From positions 186,001 through 250,000 of the forward strand of contig NZ_BSOG01000002.1 in assembly GCF_030160395.1 (NCBI RefSeq): a stretch of DNA of 64,000 nt, read 5' to 3'. Both the position numbers and the translations under genes were made by a program. Origin of the DNA: Chitinimonas prasina. GTDB taxonomy: Bacteria > Pseudomonadota > Gammaproteobacteria > Burkholderiales > Chitinimonadaceae. Position 1 is the stretch's first letter. Each line of letters starts with the position of its first letter. This document shows, one piece after another, positions 54,089-63,369 of the stretch. The notes below the pieces were generated by a model. It searched no databases, had not been told where the DNA came from, and worked only from the letters and a program-made list of their open reading frames with translations.

Positions 54089-55459
54089 ATGAGCAATCGC
54101 AGACAGTTTCTGCAACAAGCTGCCGCAGGTCTGGTTGGGGCGGCCACCGTATCGCGAGTGGGGGCGGCAAGTCTGCCTGAGGCTGCCAGCCAGGACAGTG
54201 CAGCCATGCAGCCACCGCTACACCCACCGAACGGGCGACCCTATAACCCGGTCGTGACTCTCAACGGCTGGACGCTCCCATGGCGAATGCGCGACGGCTG
54301 GAAGGAGTTCCACCTAGTTGCCGAACCGATAGTGCGGGAGATTGCCCCCGGCATGAAAGCCAACCTGTGGGGTTACAACGGCCAAAGCCCTGGGCCGACC
54401 ATAGAGTGCGTGGAGGGCGACAAGGTGCGGATTTTTGTCACCAACCGCCTGCCTGAACATACCACGGTCCACTGGCACGGCATTCTGCTGCCCAATGGCA
54501 TGGATGGTGTGGGTGGTCTGAATCAACCACAGATCAAGCCGGGCAAGACTTTTGTCTATGAGTTCGAGATGATCAAGTCGGGTACCTTCATGTATCACCC
54601 GCACGCGGACGAAATGACGCAAATGGCCATGGGCATGATGGGTTCGCTCGTTGTCCACCCACGTAACCCCAAATTCATGGCAGTAGACCGCGATTTCGTG
54701 TTCTTGCTGAATGCATACGATATTGACCCTGGCAGTTACACGCCCAAGATCAATACCATGACTGACTTCAATCTCTGGACATGGAACAGTCGGGCCTTCC
54801 CTGGTATCGACTCACTAGTAGCACGGACCAACGACAGGGTGCGCATCCGTGTGGGCAATCTGACCATGACCAACCACCCCATCCATCTCCATGGTGTGGA
54901 CTTTGAGGTGACTTGCACCGATGGCGGCTGGGTGCCTAAATCGGCTCGCTGGCCGGAAGTGACCACGGATGTGGCGGTAGGGCAGATGCGTGCCATTGAG
55001 TTCGTGGCCAATCGGCCTGGCGATTGGGCATTTCACTGCCACAAGTCCCACCACACCATGAATGCCATGGGGCATGACGTACCCACCATGATAGGGGTGG
55101 ATCATCGCGGGCTGGTCGACAAGATCAACAAACTGGTGCCCGAGTATATGGTCATGGGCGAACGCGGCATGGCAGACATGGGTGAGATGGAAATGGCGCT
55201 GCCCGACAACACCCTGCCCATGATGACCGGCATGGGCCAGTTCGGTCCCATCGAGATGGGTGGCATGTTCACTACCTTCAAGGTCAGGGACGATATCAAG
55301 CCTGGCGACTACAAGGACCCCGGCCCCTACAAGTATCCTGCCGGCTCGGTGGCATATGAGTGGACAGGAGAGCTGGCCGAACCGACGCGTGCCAAAGCGC
55401 CCGCTGCCGACAGCAAGACGCTCCAGGTGATCAAACCCAACGGCCACAGCGGCCATTGA
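54089..55459 (+). CDS. Tat-exported multicopper oxidase
   Basis: A 456-residue oxidase. The start SNRRQFLQQAAAGLVGAATV is a twin-arginine signal. Copper ligands: HWHG near residue 128, MYHPHADEMTQ, HPIHLHGVDFEV and HCHKSHHTMNAM near 316 (Cys of the type 1 centre, with the axial Met at the end). A Met-rich segment follows (MADMGEMEMALPDNTLPMMT). It probably oxidises Cu(I) to the less harmful Cu(II) in the periplasm. It is shorter than plasmid CopA (about 600 residues) and lacks the usual Met-rich repeat block, so I give no symbol. Confidence 0.92.
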   Translation: MSNRRQFLQQAAAGLVGAATVSRVGAASLPEAASQDSAAMQPPLHPPNGRPYNPVVTLNGWTLPWRMRDGWKEFHLVAEPIVREIAPGMKANLWGYNGQSPGPTIECVEGDKVRIFVTNRLPEHTTVHWHGILLPNGMDGVGGLNQPQIKPGKTFVYEFEMIKSGTFMYHPHADEMTQMAMGMMGSLVVHPRNPKFMAVDRDFVFLLNAYDIDPGSYTPKINTMTDFNLWTWNSRAFPGIDSLVARTNDRVRIRVGNLTMTNHPIHLHGVDFEVTCTDGGWVPKSARWPEVTTDVAVGQMRAIEFVANRPGDWAFHCHKSHHTMNAMGHDVPTMIGVDHRGLVDKINKLVPEYMVMGERGMADMGEMEMALPDNTLPMMTGMGQFGPIEMGGMFTTFKVRDDIKPGDYKDPGPYKYPAGSVAYEWTGELAEPTRAKAPAADSKTLQVIKPNGHSGH

Positions 55460-55482
55460 TTCAATAGCATTAGGAAAAACAC

Positions 55483-55989
55483 ATGCGTAATTCACTACCC
55501 CTGTTTACCTTGGCGCTGGCTTCGCTTCTTACCGTTGGACAATCGTGGGCACATGGTGGAGCAGCCAATTCGCATGCTGATAAACATCGAATTTCGGCCG
55601 ACCAGGAGGAGTTCGGCCGCCAGGGTGACCCCAAAAAGGTGAGCCGGACCATTGATATCAGCATGCACGACAACATGCGATACAACCACAGCAAGATCAC
55701 GGTGCGCCAAGGCGAAACCCTGCGTATTGTGCTGCTCAACAAGGGCAAGATCATGCATGAGCTGGTATTGGGTACCGAGCAGAAGCTGAAGGAACACGCT
55801 GAAGTCATGAAGAAGTTCCCCAATATGGAACATGACTCGCCCTATATGGCGCACGTACCGCCCAGCAAGAAACAGGAAATCATTTGGGAGTTCAACAAGC
55901 CAGGTGAATTCATGTTCGGCTGCCTGATTCCTGGCCACTTTGAAGCTGGCATGGTTGGGCGTGTCACCGTTTTGCCGGGCAAGCCCTGA
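55483..55989 (+). CDS. CopI-like periplasmic cupredoxin
   Basis: A 168-residue exported protein. Signal peptide MRNSLPLFTLALASLLTVGQ ends at SWA, before HGGAANSHADKH. The cupredoxin fold has the His ligand in KGKIMHELVLG and the Cys-His-Met ligands in EFMFGCLIPGHFEAGMVGR. CopI proteins with these four ligands protect against copper in the periplasm of proteobacteria. It follows the multicopper oxidase gene by 23 bases. Confidence 0.85.
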   Translation: MRNSLPLFTLALASLLTVGQSWAHGGAANSHADKHRISADQEEFGRQGDPKKVSRTIDISMHDNMRYNHSKITVRQGETLRIVLLNKGKIMHELVLGTEQKLKEHAEVMKKFPNMEHDSPYMAHVPPSKKQEIIWEFNKPGEFMFGCLIPGHFEAGMVGRVTVLPGKP

Positions 55990-56040
55990 CACAATCACCG
56001 CCAGCCTCTGACAACCCCTGTATCCCTGGAAGGAACTCTG

Positions 56041-56379
56041 ATGTTGAAGCAAGTACTCCCACTCTGTCTTTTCTCGATAGCCGCCCTGGCAGCCCCGTTA
56101 AGCGCGAGCGCAGAAACTCCGGCGCCTACCGCGGCAGAGCATGCAAGCCATCATGAGCAGCTGACCGAAGGCGAAATCAAGAAGATTGATGCTGACCAAA
56201 AGAAGATCACCATCAAGCATGGCGAAATCAAGAACCTGGAGATGCCACCCATGACCATGGTGTTCCGGGTAAAGGATGCCGCTTTTCTGGACCAGGTAAA
56301 ACCCGGCGATAAGGTGCGCTTTAAAGTGGAAAAGCTGCTGGACGGCTACACCATCATGGCAATACAGCCGGCAAGCTGA
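56041..56379 (+). CDS. CusF-like periplasmic copper-binding protein
   Basis: A 112-residue exported protein with signal peptide ending SASA before ETPAPT. The CusF signature is ITIKHGEIKNLEMPPMTMVF, with the His, the two Met and the Trp position replaced by another residue (no Trp is present in this stretch). CusF hands Cu(I) or Ag(I) to the CusB part of an efflux system. It is the last gene of the copper operon. Its absence of Trp may weaken the cation-pi contact seen in E. coli CusF. Confidence 0.87.
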   Translation: MLKQVLPLCLFSIAALAAPLSASAETPAPTAAEHASHHEQLTEGEIKKIDADQKKITIKHGEIKNLEMPPMTMVFRVKDAAFLDQVKPGDKVRFKVEKLLDGYTIMAIQPAS

Positions 56380-56565
56380 TGGCGATTGCCCACCGGCAGA
56401 TGTGAGGCAGCCCCAGGCGATCAAGGATGTCGGTGACCATGGCTGCGGTTTGCTATGCTTGTGCATGGTAGGCAGCATGGTCTGCCTGCGACGGCCTTTG
56501 GCTGTGGCAGCCTAATCAAGTTGATCTGGTTGCTGGCCCACTCAGTTACGTCACGGAGCATGGTC

Positions 56566-57000
56566 ATGTCTCTTCCATTTCACCTCGGCTTGCGACATCG
56601 CCGGCATATGGTCAGCCTGATACGGTCTGACAGCGGTAGCCGTGTGAGCGATGTACTGGGCGTGGCCTACCCGCAGGACATGAATCCAAGGCTGCGGATA
56701 CTGGAACAGTGGGGTATGTCGCAGGCCTCGCCGCGGCGTGCCATGCAGGCTACGGTGGACATTCCCTTGCCCCGCCGACATCAGGTTGCACTGACTTCCC
56801 AACTGAACCCCGACATCCAGTCCAGCCTGCGTGGTGGCTTTACCGGGCAACCCATAGGCAGATTGGAGACCATGCCGGGGGTAAAGGCGCGTATGCACTT
56901 GGGTACCGAGCGCAGTCCGCTCGATAGCGGCTTGCCGCCAGGGCGCGGTGGGCAGATAGCGGCGACACCTATCAAGAAACCGGGCAGGGGCACACGCTAG
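56566..57000 (+). CDS. Unknown 144-residue protein
   Basis: Starts MSLPFHLGLRHRRHMVSLIR with GGAG seven bases before the ATG. The sequence is basic and includes VSDVLGVAYPQDMNPRLRIL and QVALTSQLNPDIQSSLRGGF. I see no known domain, signal peptide or membrane helix. It ends 4 bases into the convergent TPR-GNAT gene. An overlapping frame on the - strand (56551-57150) is less likely because it lacks a start signal. It may belong to the type VI region. Confidence 0.5.
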   Translation: MSLPFHLGLRHRRHMVSLIRSDSGSRVSDVLGVAYPQDMNPRLRILEQWGMSQASPRRAMQATVDIPLPRRHQVALTSQLNPDIQSSLRGGFTGQPIGRLETMPGVKARMHLGTERSPLDSGLPPGRGGQIAATPIKKPGRGTR

Positions 57001-58178
57001 TGGCATGTAGTGGCCTCGCATTGTGCCAAGGGTGGGGTTGAATCGACCGAATCTGCCAGTAGCAGTGGCGCATCCAGCTGGTTGCATAGCGTCATCAAGG
57101 CTGCCAGGTCTGCCTCGGGATCGACTGCAGTGCCATTCAGGTGCAGGCAAGAGAACTGCAGCGCCGCATCGGCGTCGCGCAGCGGTGGAACGGGTAGCGC
57201 ACCAAAGCCTAGCCTATCCAGCACACGCACGGAGCGCCTGTTGTCTGGCAGGACCGAGGTAAACAGGGTTTGCATGCCCATGGCCCTGGCCTGAGCAGTA
57301 AGCAGTGTGGTGGCGGGCAAGGCATGGCCCTGGCCTTGATAGTCCACACCCAGCCAGTAGTGGATAAAAGCCTGCCTCCCTACTGCCGACAAGCTGACAA
57401 CCCCGATAAAACCATAATGCAGATGCATGACCGCGTAGTTGTGCCTGCCTTCCTCCACAGCTTGCTCGGCCAGCCAGGCATGCACTGCCGCTTCATCCGC
57501 CAGTTCTGGCAGATCGGTGGCTTGCGCGATATGCGGGTCGCGGTACTGCCAGGCCAGCGCCGCGGCGTGGGCCTCATTCAGGCTTTCCAGCCTTAGCACG
57601 GGGCCGCCGCGCACCTGGGCGGCCAATGCCTGCTGCTGGCGTAGGCGTGGGCCAATGCGGCTCTGCAACTGCCTAGCCTCCGCATGCAAGGGGGCGTTGG
57701 CCAGCACCCGGCTCAGGTACGCCATCGCCTCCTGCAGCCGCCCTGTGGCGGATTCACATCGTGCTAACCACAGCCAGCAATCGGCAGTATCCCGGCCCGC
57801 CGCCCGCAGGACGTACTGTGCATCGCGCACCAGCCCCCATAGCTCCAGCGCCCAGCCAAAATGGGCAAACTTGCGTGCTAGATCGGCATCCGCAACGTGG
57901 GCTGCCTGCCAGCACTGCTGCAGAGCATGGCGCCACGCCAGCCAGAGCGCCTCCGGCCAAGTCTGGATACGCTGTGGCAAGTCATCGGGCATGGCGGCAA
58001 ACACGGCCTGGTGATATCCAGCTGCAGCCATCAGTTCGGGAAATGCCGTCGGCGCAAGGGTTGTAGAGGCCCACTTTACCTGACGGCACAACGCGGCCAC
58101 GGGCGAAGCACCGTAAGACTTGGGGGCACAGGGCGCGAGCTGGAAAGCCGGGTGGCGGGTCTTGGCATGTGCGTCCAT
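56997..58178 (-). CDS. TPR-like plus GNAT acetyltransferase fusion protein
   Basis: A 393-residue protein. The N-terminal part, up to about residue 180, is helical with a TPR-type stretch (DTADCWLWLARCESATGRLQ and EAMAYLSRVLANAPLHAEAR). From about residue 195 a GNAT domain follows: GPVLRLESLNEAHAAALAWQ, VMHLHYGFIGVVSLSAVGRQ, FIHYWLGVDYQGQGHALPAT (the acetyl-CoA loop Q.QG.A) and SVLPDNRRSVRVLDRLGFGA. It lies just downstream of tssA on the same strand with a gap of about 45 bases, so it may be part of the type VI cluster. Confidence 0.8.
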   Translation of the reverse strand: MDAHAKTRHPAFQLAPCAPKSYGASPVAALCRQVKWASTTLAPTAFPELMAAAGYHQAVFAAMPDDLPQRIQTWPEALWLAWRHALQQCWQAAHVADADLARKFAHFGWALELWGLVRDAQYVLRAAGRDTADCWLWLARCESATGRLQEAMAYLSRVLANAPLHAEARQLQSRIGPRLRQQQALAAQVRGGPVLRLESLNEAHAAALAWQYRDPHIAQATDLPELADEAAVHAWLAEQAVEEGRHNYAVMHLHYGFIGVVSLSAVGRQAFIHYWLGVDYQGQGHALPATTLLTAQARAMGMQTLFTSVLPDNRRSVRVLDRLGFGALPVPPLRDADAALQFSCLHLNGTAVDPEADLAALMTLCNQLDAPLLLADSVDSTPPLAQCEATTCH

Positions 58179-58224
58179 TTTCTCTTGGCCTCGGTTTTCA
58201 ACGGCGTAAGCTCACAGCAGGCGC

Positions 58225-59394
58225 CTACTTCTGCTCGGGGTCTAGCCCAAGCAGCTCGAATACATTCAATTGACCGCCAAATTTCATGAATACTTCGTGG
58301 TAGAGCTCCGCAGTATTCATATTGCCCCATTCCACGGCGCGCAGTATGAGATAGGGCACTGGGCTGTGCGGTTCGCGAGCAGCCAGATAGTCGGCAATCA
58401 CGGCCAGCCGGTGATAGGCATCCGCACGGCTGCGGATAGGGCCATCACCATTGCCTCCCTCATCTTCACCACCATCGTCCTCGCCGCCGTTGCCGCCGTT
58501 GCCGCCGTCGCTTCCGCCACCACTCTGGCTGACTGTGGCAACGGCTTCCCGCTTCTCTTCCTTGCCACGCGGGGCACTAAGGCGCACGCCCCGCTTATAG
58601 AGTTCACCGGCGATCAAGGCCTGTATCTGCTCCAGTAGGCCTGCAAGGCCGTTAAGGCTGGGCGCCTCTTCGCCCCAAAGCTGGGTCAGCGTGGCGGCAA
58701 AGGATTCCAGCGCCTCCAGCGAATCGGCCAGCAGGCGATAGCAGGCAGTGTGCGACTCGGTAGAGGTTGCCGACAGCGCCGATTGGAATTCCTGCAGGGT
58801 CGTGCCTTCGATCTCTTGCTGGCCATGACGGCCATGCATGGCGCGCAGCTGCTCATTGCGCTTGGCCTGCTCAAAGTCTGCCCAGCCGTAATCGCGGGCA
58901 TTGCGGTTGGCATTGGTCAAAGGCAGCAGGCGTATCTGGGGCAACAGCTTTTCATTGACCCAGCGCAGGATGTTGGCCCGATACTCCTGGTCGCCCTCGT
59001 CTATGCGGGGGTAAAGCGCTTCCCAATAGCGCTCGCACAGTGACTGCATCAGCAGGACGCATGCCGGTATGGCCTCAAAGCCTACCTTGGCGATCTGTGC
59101 TTCCAGCAGCCATGCGGCCAGTTGCAGATCCTTGGTCTTGCTGACCAGCGCATGGGCGGCGATATCACTGACCTTGTCCCAGTCTGCCTGCTTCAGCTCA
59201 TACGCCCAGGCGCCCAGCGGCACACTAGCGTCATCTTCGCGGCGGGCCTCCTTGATGGCGCTGTAGACACCATTGCCGCGTACCGATTTCCCGGTAGGTT
59301 TATCCGGTTCGATGGGTAGCAGCAGCTCTTCCAGGGGTATGCCCAGCCTGTCCTGGAAAAACTGCTTGGCCTTCTGCGTAAGTTCGGGGCGCAT
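58225..59394 (-). CDS. tssA: Type VI secretion protein TssA (ImpA N-terminal domain)
   Basis: A 389-residue protein. The ImpA_N domain at about residues 30-160 is shown by GKSVRGNGVYSAIKEARREDD, then LQLAAWLLEAQIAKVGFEAI and LCERYWEALYPRIDEGDQEY. A Gly/Asp/Glu-rich linker (GGGSDGGNGGNGGEDDGGED) precedes a C-terminal helical part with RADAYHRLAVIADYLAAREP and SPVPYLILRAVEWG. TssA caps or primes the sheath and baseplate. The ATG at 59394 is taken; a GTG at 59403 that overlaps the tssM stop is an alternative. Confidence 0.9.
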   Translation of the reverse strand: MRPELTQKAKQFFQDRLGIPLEELLLPIEPDKPTGKSVRGNGVYSAIKEARREDDASVPLGAWAYELKQADWDKVSDIAAHALVSKTKDLQLAAWLLEAQIAKVGFEAIPACVLLMQSLCERYWEALYPRIDEGDQEYRANILRWVNEKLLPQIRLLPLTNANRNARDYGWADFEQAKRNEQLRAMHGRHGQQEIEGTTLQEFQSALSATSTESHTACYRLLADSLEALESFAATLTQLWGEEAPSLNGLAGLLEQIQALIAGELYKRGVRLSAPRGKEEKREAVATVSQSGGGSDGGNGGNGGEDDGGEDEGGNGDGPIRSRADAYHRLAVIADYLAAREPHSPVPYLILRAVEWGNMNTAELYHEVFMKFGGQLNVFELLGLDPEQK

Positions 59395-59399
59395 AGGGG

Positions 59400-62300
59400 T
59401 CACCAGTAGAAGGGGGCGGCCCGTGGCCAGTCGCGCGGCAGCAGCAAGGGCTGCGCGGCCTGGGTCTTGGGGTCGATACTATTGAGCGTCAGCGCCAGGA
59501 ACACCCGAGCATGGCTACGGGCAGCCGGATTGGCGCTATCGGCAAGCGGCACATTGAACTGCAGCAACCAGCGGCTGGGGTCCAGGGGGTCGGTGCTGGG
59601 CAAAGCCACCGGCTGATGTGCCTCGATAAAGCGCAGCAAGCCCCAGTTGCCAGCGGCAGCAAAGCTGGCCACGCTGCCATCCACCCTCAAGGTGGTTTGC
59701 GTCGTATCCACCACCGGCCGCCAGGCTGATTGCTTTGCCCAGTTCAGGTCCAGCACGATGGCTTCGCCAAACGGCCAATCCAGGTCGCGGGTACTCCCCG
59801 GGTATTCGGCCAGGGAGCTGCCCGTGCTCAGGTGCCAACTGATCAGTTGCTCCGCCCCCATGGTCTGGCGTGACAGGGCGCGGAAGCCGACACCCAGCCT
59901 AACCGGCCGGCTACCCTCCGAGGTGCCCAGTGTAGGCCGCAGGAAGTCAGCCACGGTATCCAGCCTGTCCAGGAAGCGCCGTATATCGTTCCAGCGGCTG
60001 TGCTTGAGGCCGGCAATGGCCTTGTCCAGTCCCTCTCGCTCCGCATCGTAGTCGCGGAAGAACGCACGGACGGTGTTCAGGTCCGCGTCGCGGGCATCGC
60101 TGTCGGCAAAGGGGTAACGGCCTATCAGCTCGCGGTTGAAACGGTTGGCCAGCTTGCGGTAGCGCATATAGGCGTCGGCCTCGCGCCTGTCCTGGCAGCG
60201 CCATAGGCTTTGGGCCGAGAGCATGCGGTAGCGCTGGCTGTAGAGGTCGTACCCCTCTGCCGCCTTGCCTGCTTGCGCCAGGCTGGTACCACAGGTCTCG
60301 TAATCCAGCGTTGCCAGCGTCTTGCTGAACAGTGTCTCCAGCGAGCCCAGTGAGCTGCCAGGCTCCTTGAAATCCCGATAGCGCTTGAGTTCGGTAATGG
60401 TGTTACGCCAATAGCCCTGGCTGGCACCATTGGCCGTACCCAGGCTGCCGCCACGGTCCAGCATACTGACGAAGGGGGCTGCATAGTCGGCCAGCACGGC
60501 ACTGCGCTCCCTTTGCTGCACCAGGTATTCCTTGACCTGGCCACTATCACCAAACAGATAGACTGGGTGCGTCCCTCCAGCCATCTCACCAACGGCGGAC
60601 TCAGGCTGGTAGAGCTTGCTGTTTTCGGCCAGCGCATCCACCCGTAGCAGCATGTCGCCGGCGTATTCACGCAGGCAGCGGCTGAAGGGCTCGGCACCGC
60701 CGGCACCATTGACCTGCTGCAACTGAGTGAGCAGCTTGTTCAGGGCGTCCAGCTGCTTGCCAAAATTGGCGCTCTGGCTAGCCATCTGTGATTCCTGGTC
60801 TGCTTGGCCGGCTGCGTGCCAGTCCAGCGGCTTTTTCTGGGCATCGCTGAGCGTGGCATTGAGCACCAATTGCAGCTGTCGCCGCGCCAGGCGATCAAAC
60901 AGGGGGCGGTCGCCATCTTCACTGACGCTTTGTGCGGTGGCAAAGCTCTGGTACTCGCGCAGGTAGCTGGCTGCCTGCCCCAGCTGCTCCTGCCGCCAGC
61001 CAGCCTGGGCAAACTGGCAGCTCAGGTTCTGGCGACCCTCAAGGGGCATGAAGCTAAGCTTGCGCAAGGCCACAAAGCCAGTCAATTCAGGTGCCAGTGC
61101 CGGGTTCAGCGTGTAGTCCTCTCCTGCCGGCACGAACACCGCGCCGTAGGGAGGCAGCGTCAAAGACTTCATCTTGGCCAGCGCGGGCTCGGTGCAGTGG
61201 GTAGGGCTGAAGTGGGCATCGACGTCTGCGAGGTGCATGGGATAGCCGTGGCGCTGATACAGTGGCTGGAGGCGCTCGGCCAGGCGATTGCCGGTGTTCA
61301 CGCAGGGGTTGCCGCCGCGTGGATTGCCCAGCCAGTTAGAACGCATCCAGCCCAGCCAGTCCTGCAGCGCCACCAGATGCTCCATCACTGCAGCCTGGCC
61401 AGCGGTGTTGATGTCGGTGCCGAGCATCTGTACCAGGCGCTCGCCCAGGTCTATGCGCTCCAGCAGTTCCTTGCGTAAGCCATCGGACTGCAGGTCAATC
61501 TGGCGCGCTATGCCTTCCTTCATCTGGCTGGGCAGGGTCAAGGGTGTTTTGTAGTGCAAGCGGGCAAGCGACTCGTAATACAGGCTGTTGAGGCCGTTGC
61601 GTTGTGTGGGTGGTGGCGTGCCATAGGCGTAATGGCTCAGTTGCTCAAACAACTGCACCTGCCGCTGCTTGGCCGAATCACCACCGGGCAGGGCCAGCTC
61701 GCGGAAGGCATCCAGATTGCTCTCCAACTCAATTACGCTGGCGACATAGCCGTCCAGATCGGCATTCGCTGCGGCAACGCTGCTGCTGGTGATCAGATTG
61801 TCCACTCGGCGCTTACCTTGAAAACCAGCGAGCTCCTGGGCTCTTCGCTCCAGCTTGCAGGCAATGCTGGGCATCACCACATCCTGGAAGGCTTTCTGCG
61901 ATAGCCACTTGCTGGCATCGTCGACCATGCGCGTATCCACCCATGAGGCGGGAATGGCGGCAAAGCCGAGATCGGCTTTGAGGCTGCCCACCGCCTTGAG
62001 CACACCATAGACTTCTGACTGCCCAAGGCAGCGACCCTTGCGTATGCTCTGCTCGCTGACGGTATGGACCATGTCAAACGCGTTGCCCAGGCTGGCAGTC
62101 TGCTGACGCAGCTGCACACTGCTCCAGGCCAGCGCGGCAAACAGGCCGCACACAATGGCAAGCCCGCCAAACTGGAATCGGCGGATCAGGTTGTTACGAG
62201 ACCAGATACTTTGCCTGACGGGCCGGGCCAGGCCGGATTCGGCCAATATCTTCTGGGTGAACAGGTTCTCGACGAAGTCGATCTGGGCGCTGACACCGCT

Positions 62301-63365
62301 GGGTGTGGCGCCATCCGCCGCCAGGCTGCCACTGAAGTAAACGCCGCGGAAATAAAAACCGGCATGGTAGGTGCTGGGCTTCAGTACGGTCTCCAGTAAG
62401 GCGCCCAGTGGTACGGACAGCCTGCCGAAGCGTTGCGGAAACAGGAAAAAGTCATCTGCATCGGCAATCTGGTCGCGCCCGGCGGCTGCCTCAATCTGCA
62501 ACTGCCGCAGACTATTGATCTGTTCGGTGAACAGCTGTTTCAGCAGCCCGGGTATATTCTCGTAGTCGGTCAGCGAGGGATTGGACCAGCCCCATATCTC
62601 CTTGCGCCTTGCCACAGGTTGCGCCGACCAGAATGCCCGATAGCCGGCAATGGCGTCGCACTGGGTCAGCACCACATACACCGGCAGGACAAACTCAAAT
62701 CGCTTCTGCAACTGCCAGAGCTGCCGGTAGCATGATTCAGCCAGGTCCTGCAGGGTTGTCGTATCGGCGCGCAACAGGGTGGCCGCCGAGATGGTCAGGA
62801 CAACCGCGTCAACCGGTCTTTCAGGCCGGCGGCTATCAATGGCATCCAGCACCTTGAGCCAGCGCTTTCCTTCGTTGCTGTCAGGCTCCGCCGCAGGTAA
62901 CAGCCCGTTGGGGTCAACTACGGCGCCGCCGCTGCAGAAATGCCATTGGGTATCGGTCACCGGCAGTTTCTGTTCGCGCAACAGGACCGCCTCGCGCTGA
63001 CCATCCTGCAAGGATGCAACCAGGCTGGACTTGCCTGCACCTTGTTCGCCCAGCATCAACACCCAAGGGCTACGGTACCGCCATTCCCGCCGGGTACTGA
63101 GATAGCGCAACGCCCCCAGCATCACATCGGCCCAGTGCTGAGGTGACAGGCTGGCAGTGGACGCTGGCTTGGCAGGGGTATTGGCCGCCGCAGCTGGCGC
63201 GGCAGCTGCGGGCTTGGCAACGGCAGGGCGGCGACTGCGCAGCAGCAGCCACACCAGCAGCACCAGGATAATGGCGCCGCAACCAAGGCCCAGTAAAACC
63301 GGCAGGCTCCAGGTCTCGGCGTGGGGCTGGTAAGGAATAGACCCTAGATTCATGCTCTTTGCCAT
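59400..63365 (-). CDS. tssM: Type VI secretion membrane protein TssM (IcmF family)
   Basis: A 1321-residue inner-membrane protein. An N-terminal helix lies at about residues 22-42, a Walker A motif at 106-113 (GEQGAGKS), and further conserved pieces are PVYVVLTQCDAIAGYRAFWS and GFYFRGVYFSGS. A second membrane helix (FGGLAIVCGLFAALAWSSVQ) comes near residue 410, followed by a long periplasmic part ending in the DUF1215-like VDTTQTTLRVDGSVASFAAA and WGLLRFIEAHQPVALP. With TssL and TssJ it forms the trans-envelope complex. It starts 4 bases after the tssL stop. Confidence 0.93.
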   Translation of the reverse strand: MAKSMNLGSIPYQPHAETWSLPVLLGLGCGAIILVLLVWLLLRSRRPAVAKPAAAAPAAAANTPAKPASTASLSPQHWADVMLGALRYLSTRREWRYRSPWVLMLGEQGAGKSSLVASLQDGQREAVLLREQKLPVTDTQWHFCSGGAVVDPNGLLPAAEPDSNEGKRWLKVLDAIDSRRPERPVDAVVLTISAATLLRADTTTLQDLAESCYRQLWQLQKRFEFVLPVYVVLTQCDAIAGYRAFWSAQPVARRKEIWGWSNPSLTDYENIPGLLKQLFTEQINSLRQLQIEAAAGRDQIADADDFFLFPQRFGRLSVPLGALLETVLKPSTYHAGFYFRGVYFSGSLAADGATPSGVSAQIDFVENLFTQKILAESGLARPVRQSIWSRNNLIRRFQFGGLAIVCGLFAALAWSSVQLRQQTASLGNAFDMVHTVSEQSIRKGRCLGQSEVYGVLKAVGSLKADLGFAAIPASWVDTRMVDDASKWLSQKAFQDVVMPSIACKLERRAQELAGFQGKRRVDNLITSSSVAAANADLDGYVASVIELESNLDAFRELALPGGDSAKQRQVQLFEQLSHYAYGTPPPTQRNGLNSLYYESLARLHYKTPLTLPSQMKEGIARQIDLQSDGLRKELLERIDLGERLVQMLGTDINTAGQAAVMEHLVALQDWLGWMRSNWLGNPRGGNPCVNTGNRLAERLQPLYQRHGYPMHLADVDAHFSPTHCTEPALAKMKSLTLPPYGAVFVPAGEDYTLNPALAPELTGFVALRKLSFMPLEGRQNLSCQFAQAGWRQEQLGQAASYLREYQSFATAQSVSEDGDRPLFDRLARRQLQLVLNATLSDAQKKPLDWHAAGQADQESQMASQSANFGKQLDALNKLLTQLQQVNGAGGAEPFSRCLREYAGDMLLRVDALAENSKLYQPESAVGEMAGGTHPVYLFGDSGQVKEYLVQQRERSAVLADYAAPFVSMLDRGGSLGTANGASQGYWRNTITELKRYRDFKEPGSSLGSLETLFSKTLATLDYETCGTSLAQAGKAAEGYDLYSQRYRMLSAQSLWRCQDRREADAYMRYRKLANRFNRELIGRYPFADSDARDADLNTVRAFFRDYDAEREGLDKAIAGLKHSRWNDIRRFLDRLDTVADFLRPTLGTSEGSRPVRLGVGFRALSRQTMGAEQLISWHLSTGSSLAEYPGSTRDLDWPFGEAIVLDLNWAKQSAWRPVVDTTQTTLRVDGSVASFAAAGNWGLLRFIEAHQPVALPSTDPLDPSRWLLQFNVPLADSANPAARSHARVFLALTLNSIDPKTQAAQPLLLPRDWPRAAPFYW

Positions 63366-63369
63366 GACG

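Noticed and set aside
56551-57150. A 199-residue - strand frame overlapping the small unknown gene and the end of the TPR-GNAT gene.
   Set aside because: It lacks a ribosome-binding site and clashes with two better supported genes; the + strand frame has GGAG at ideal spacing.
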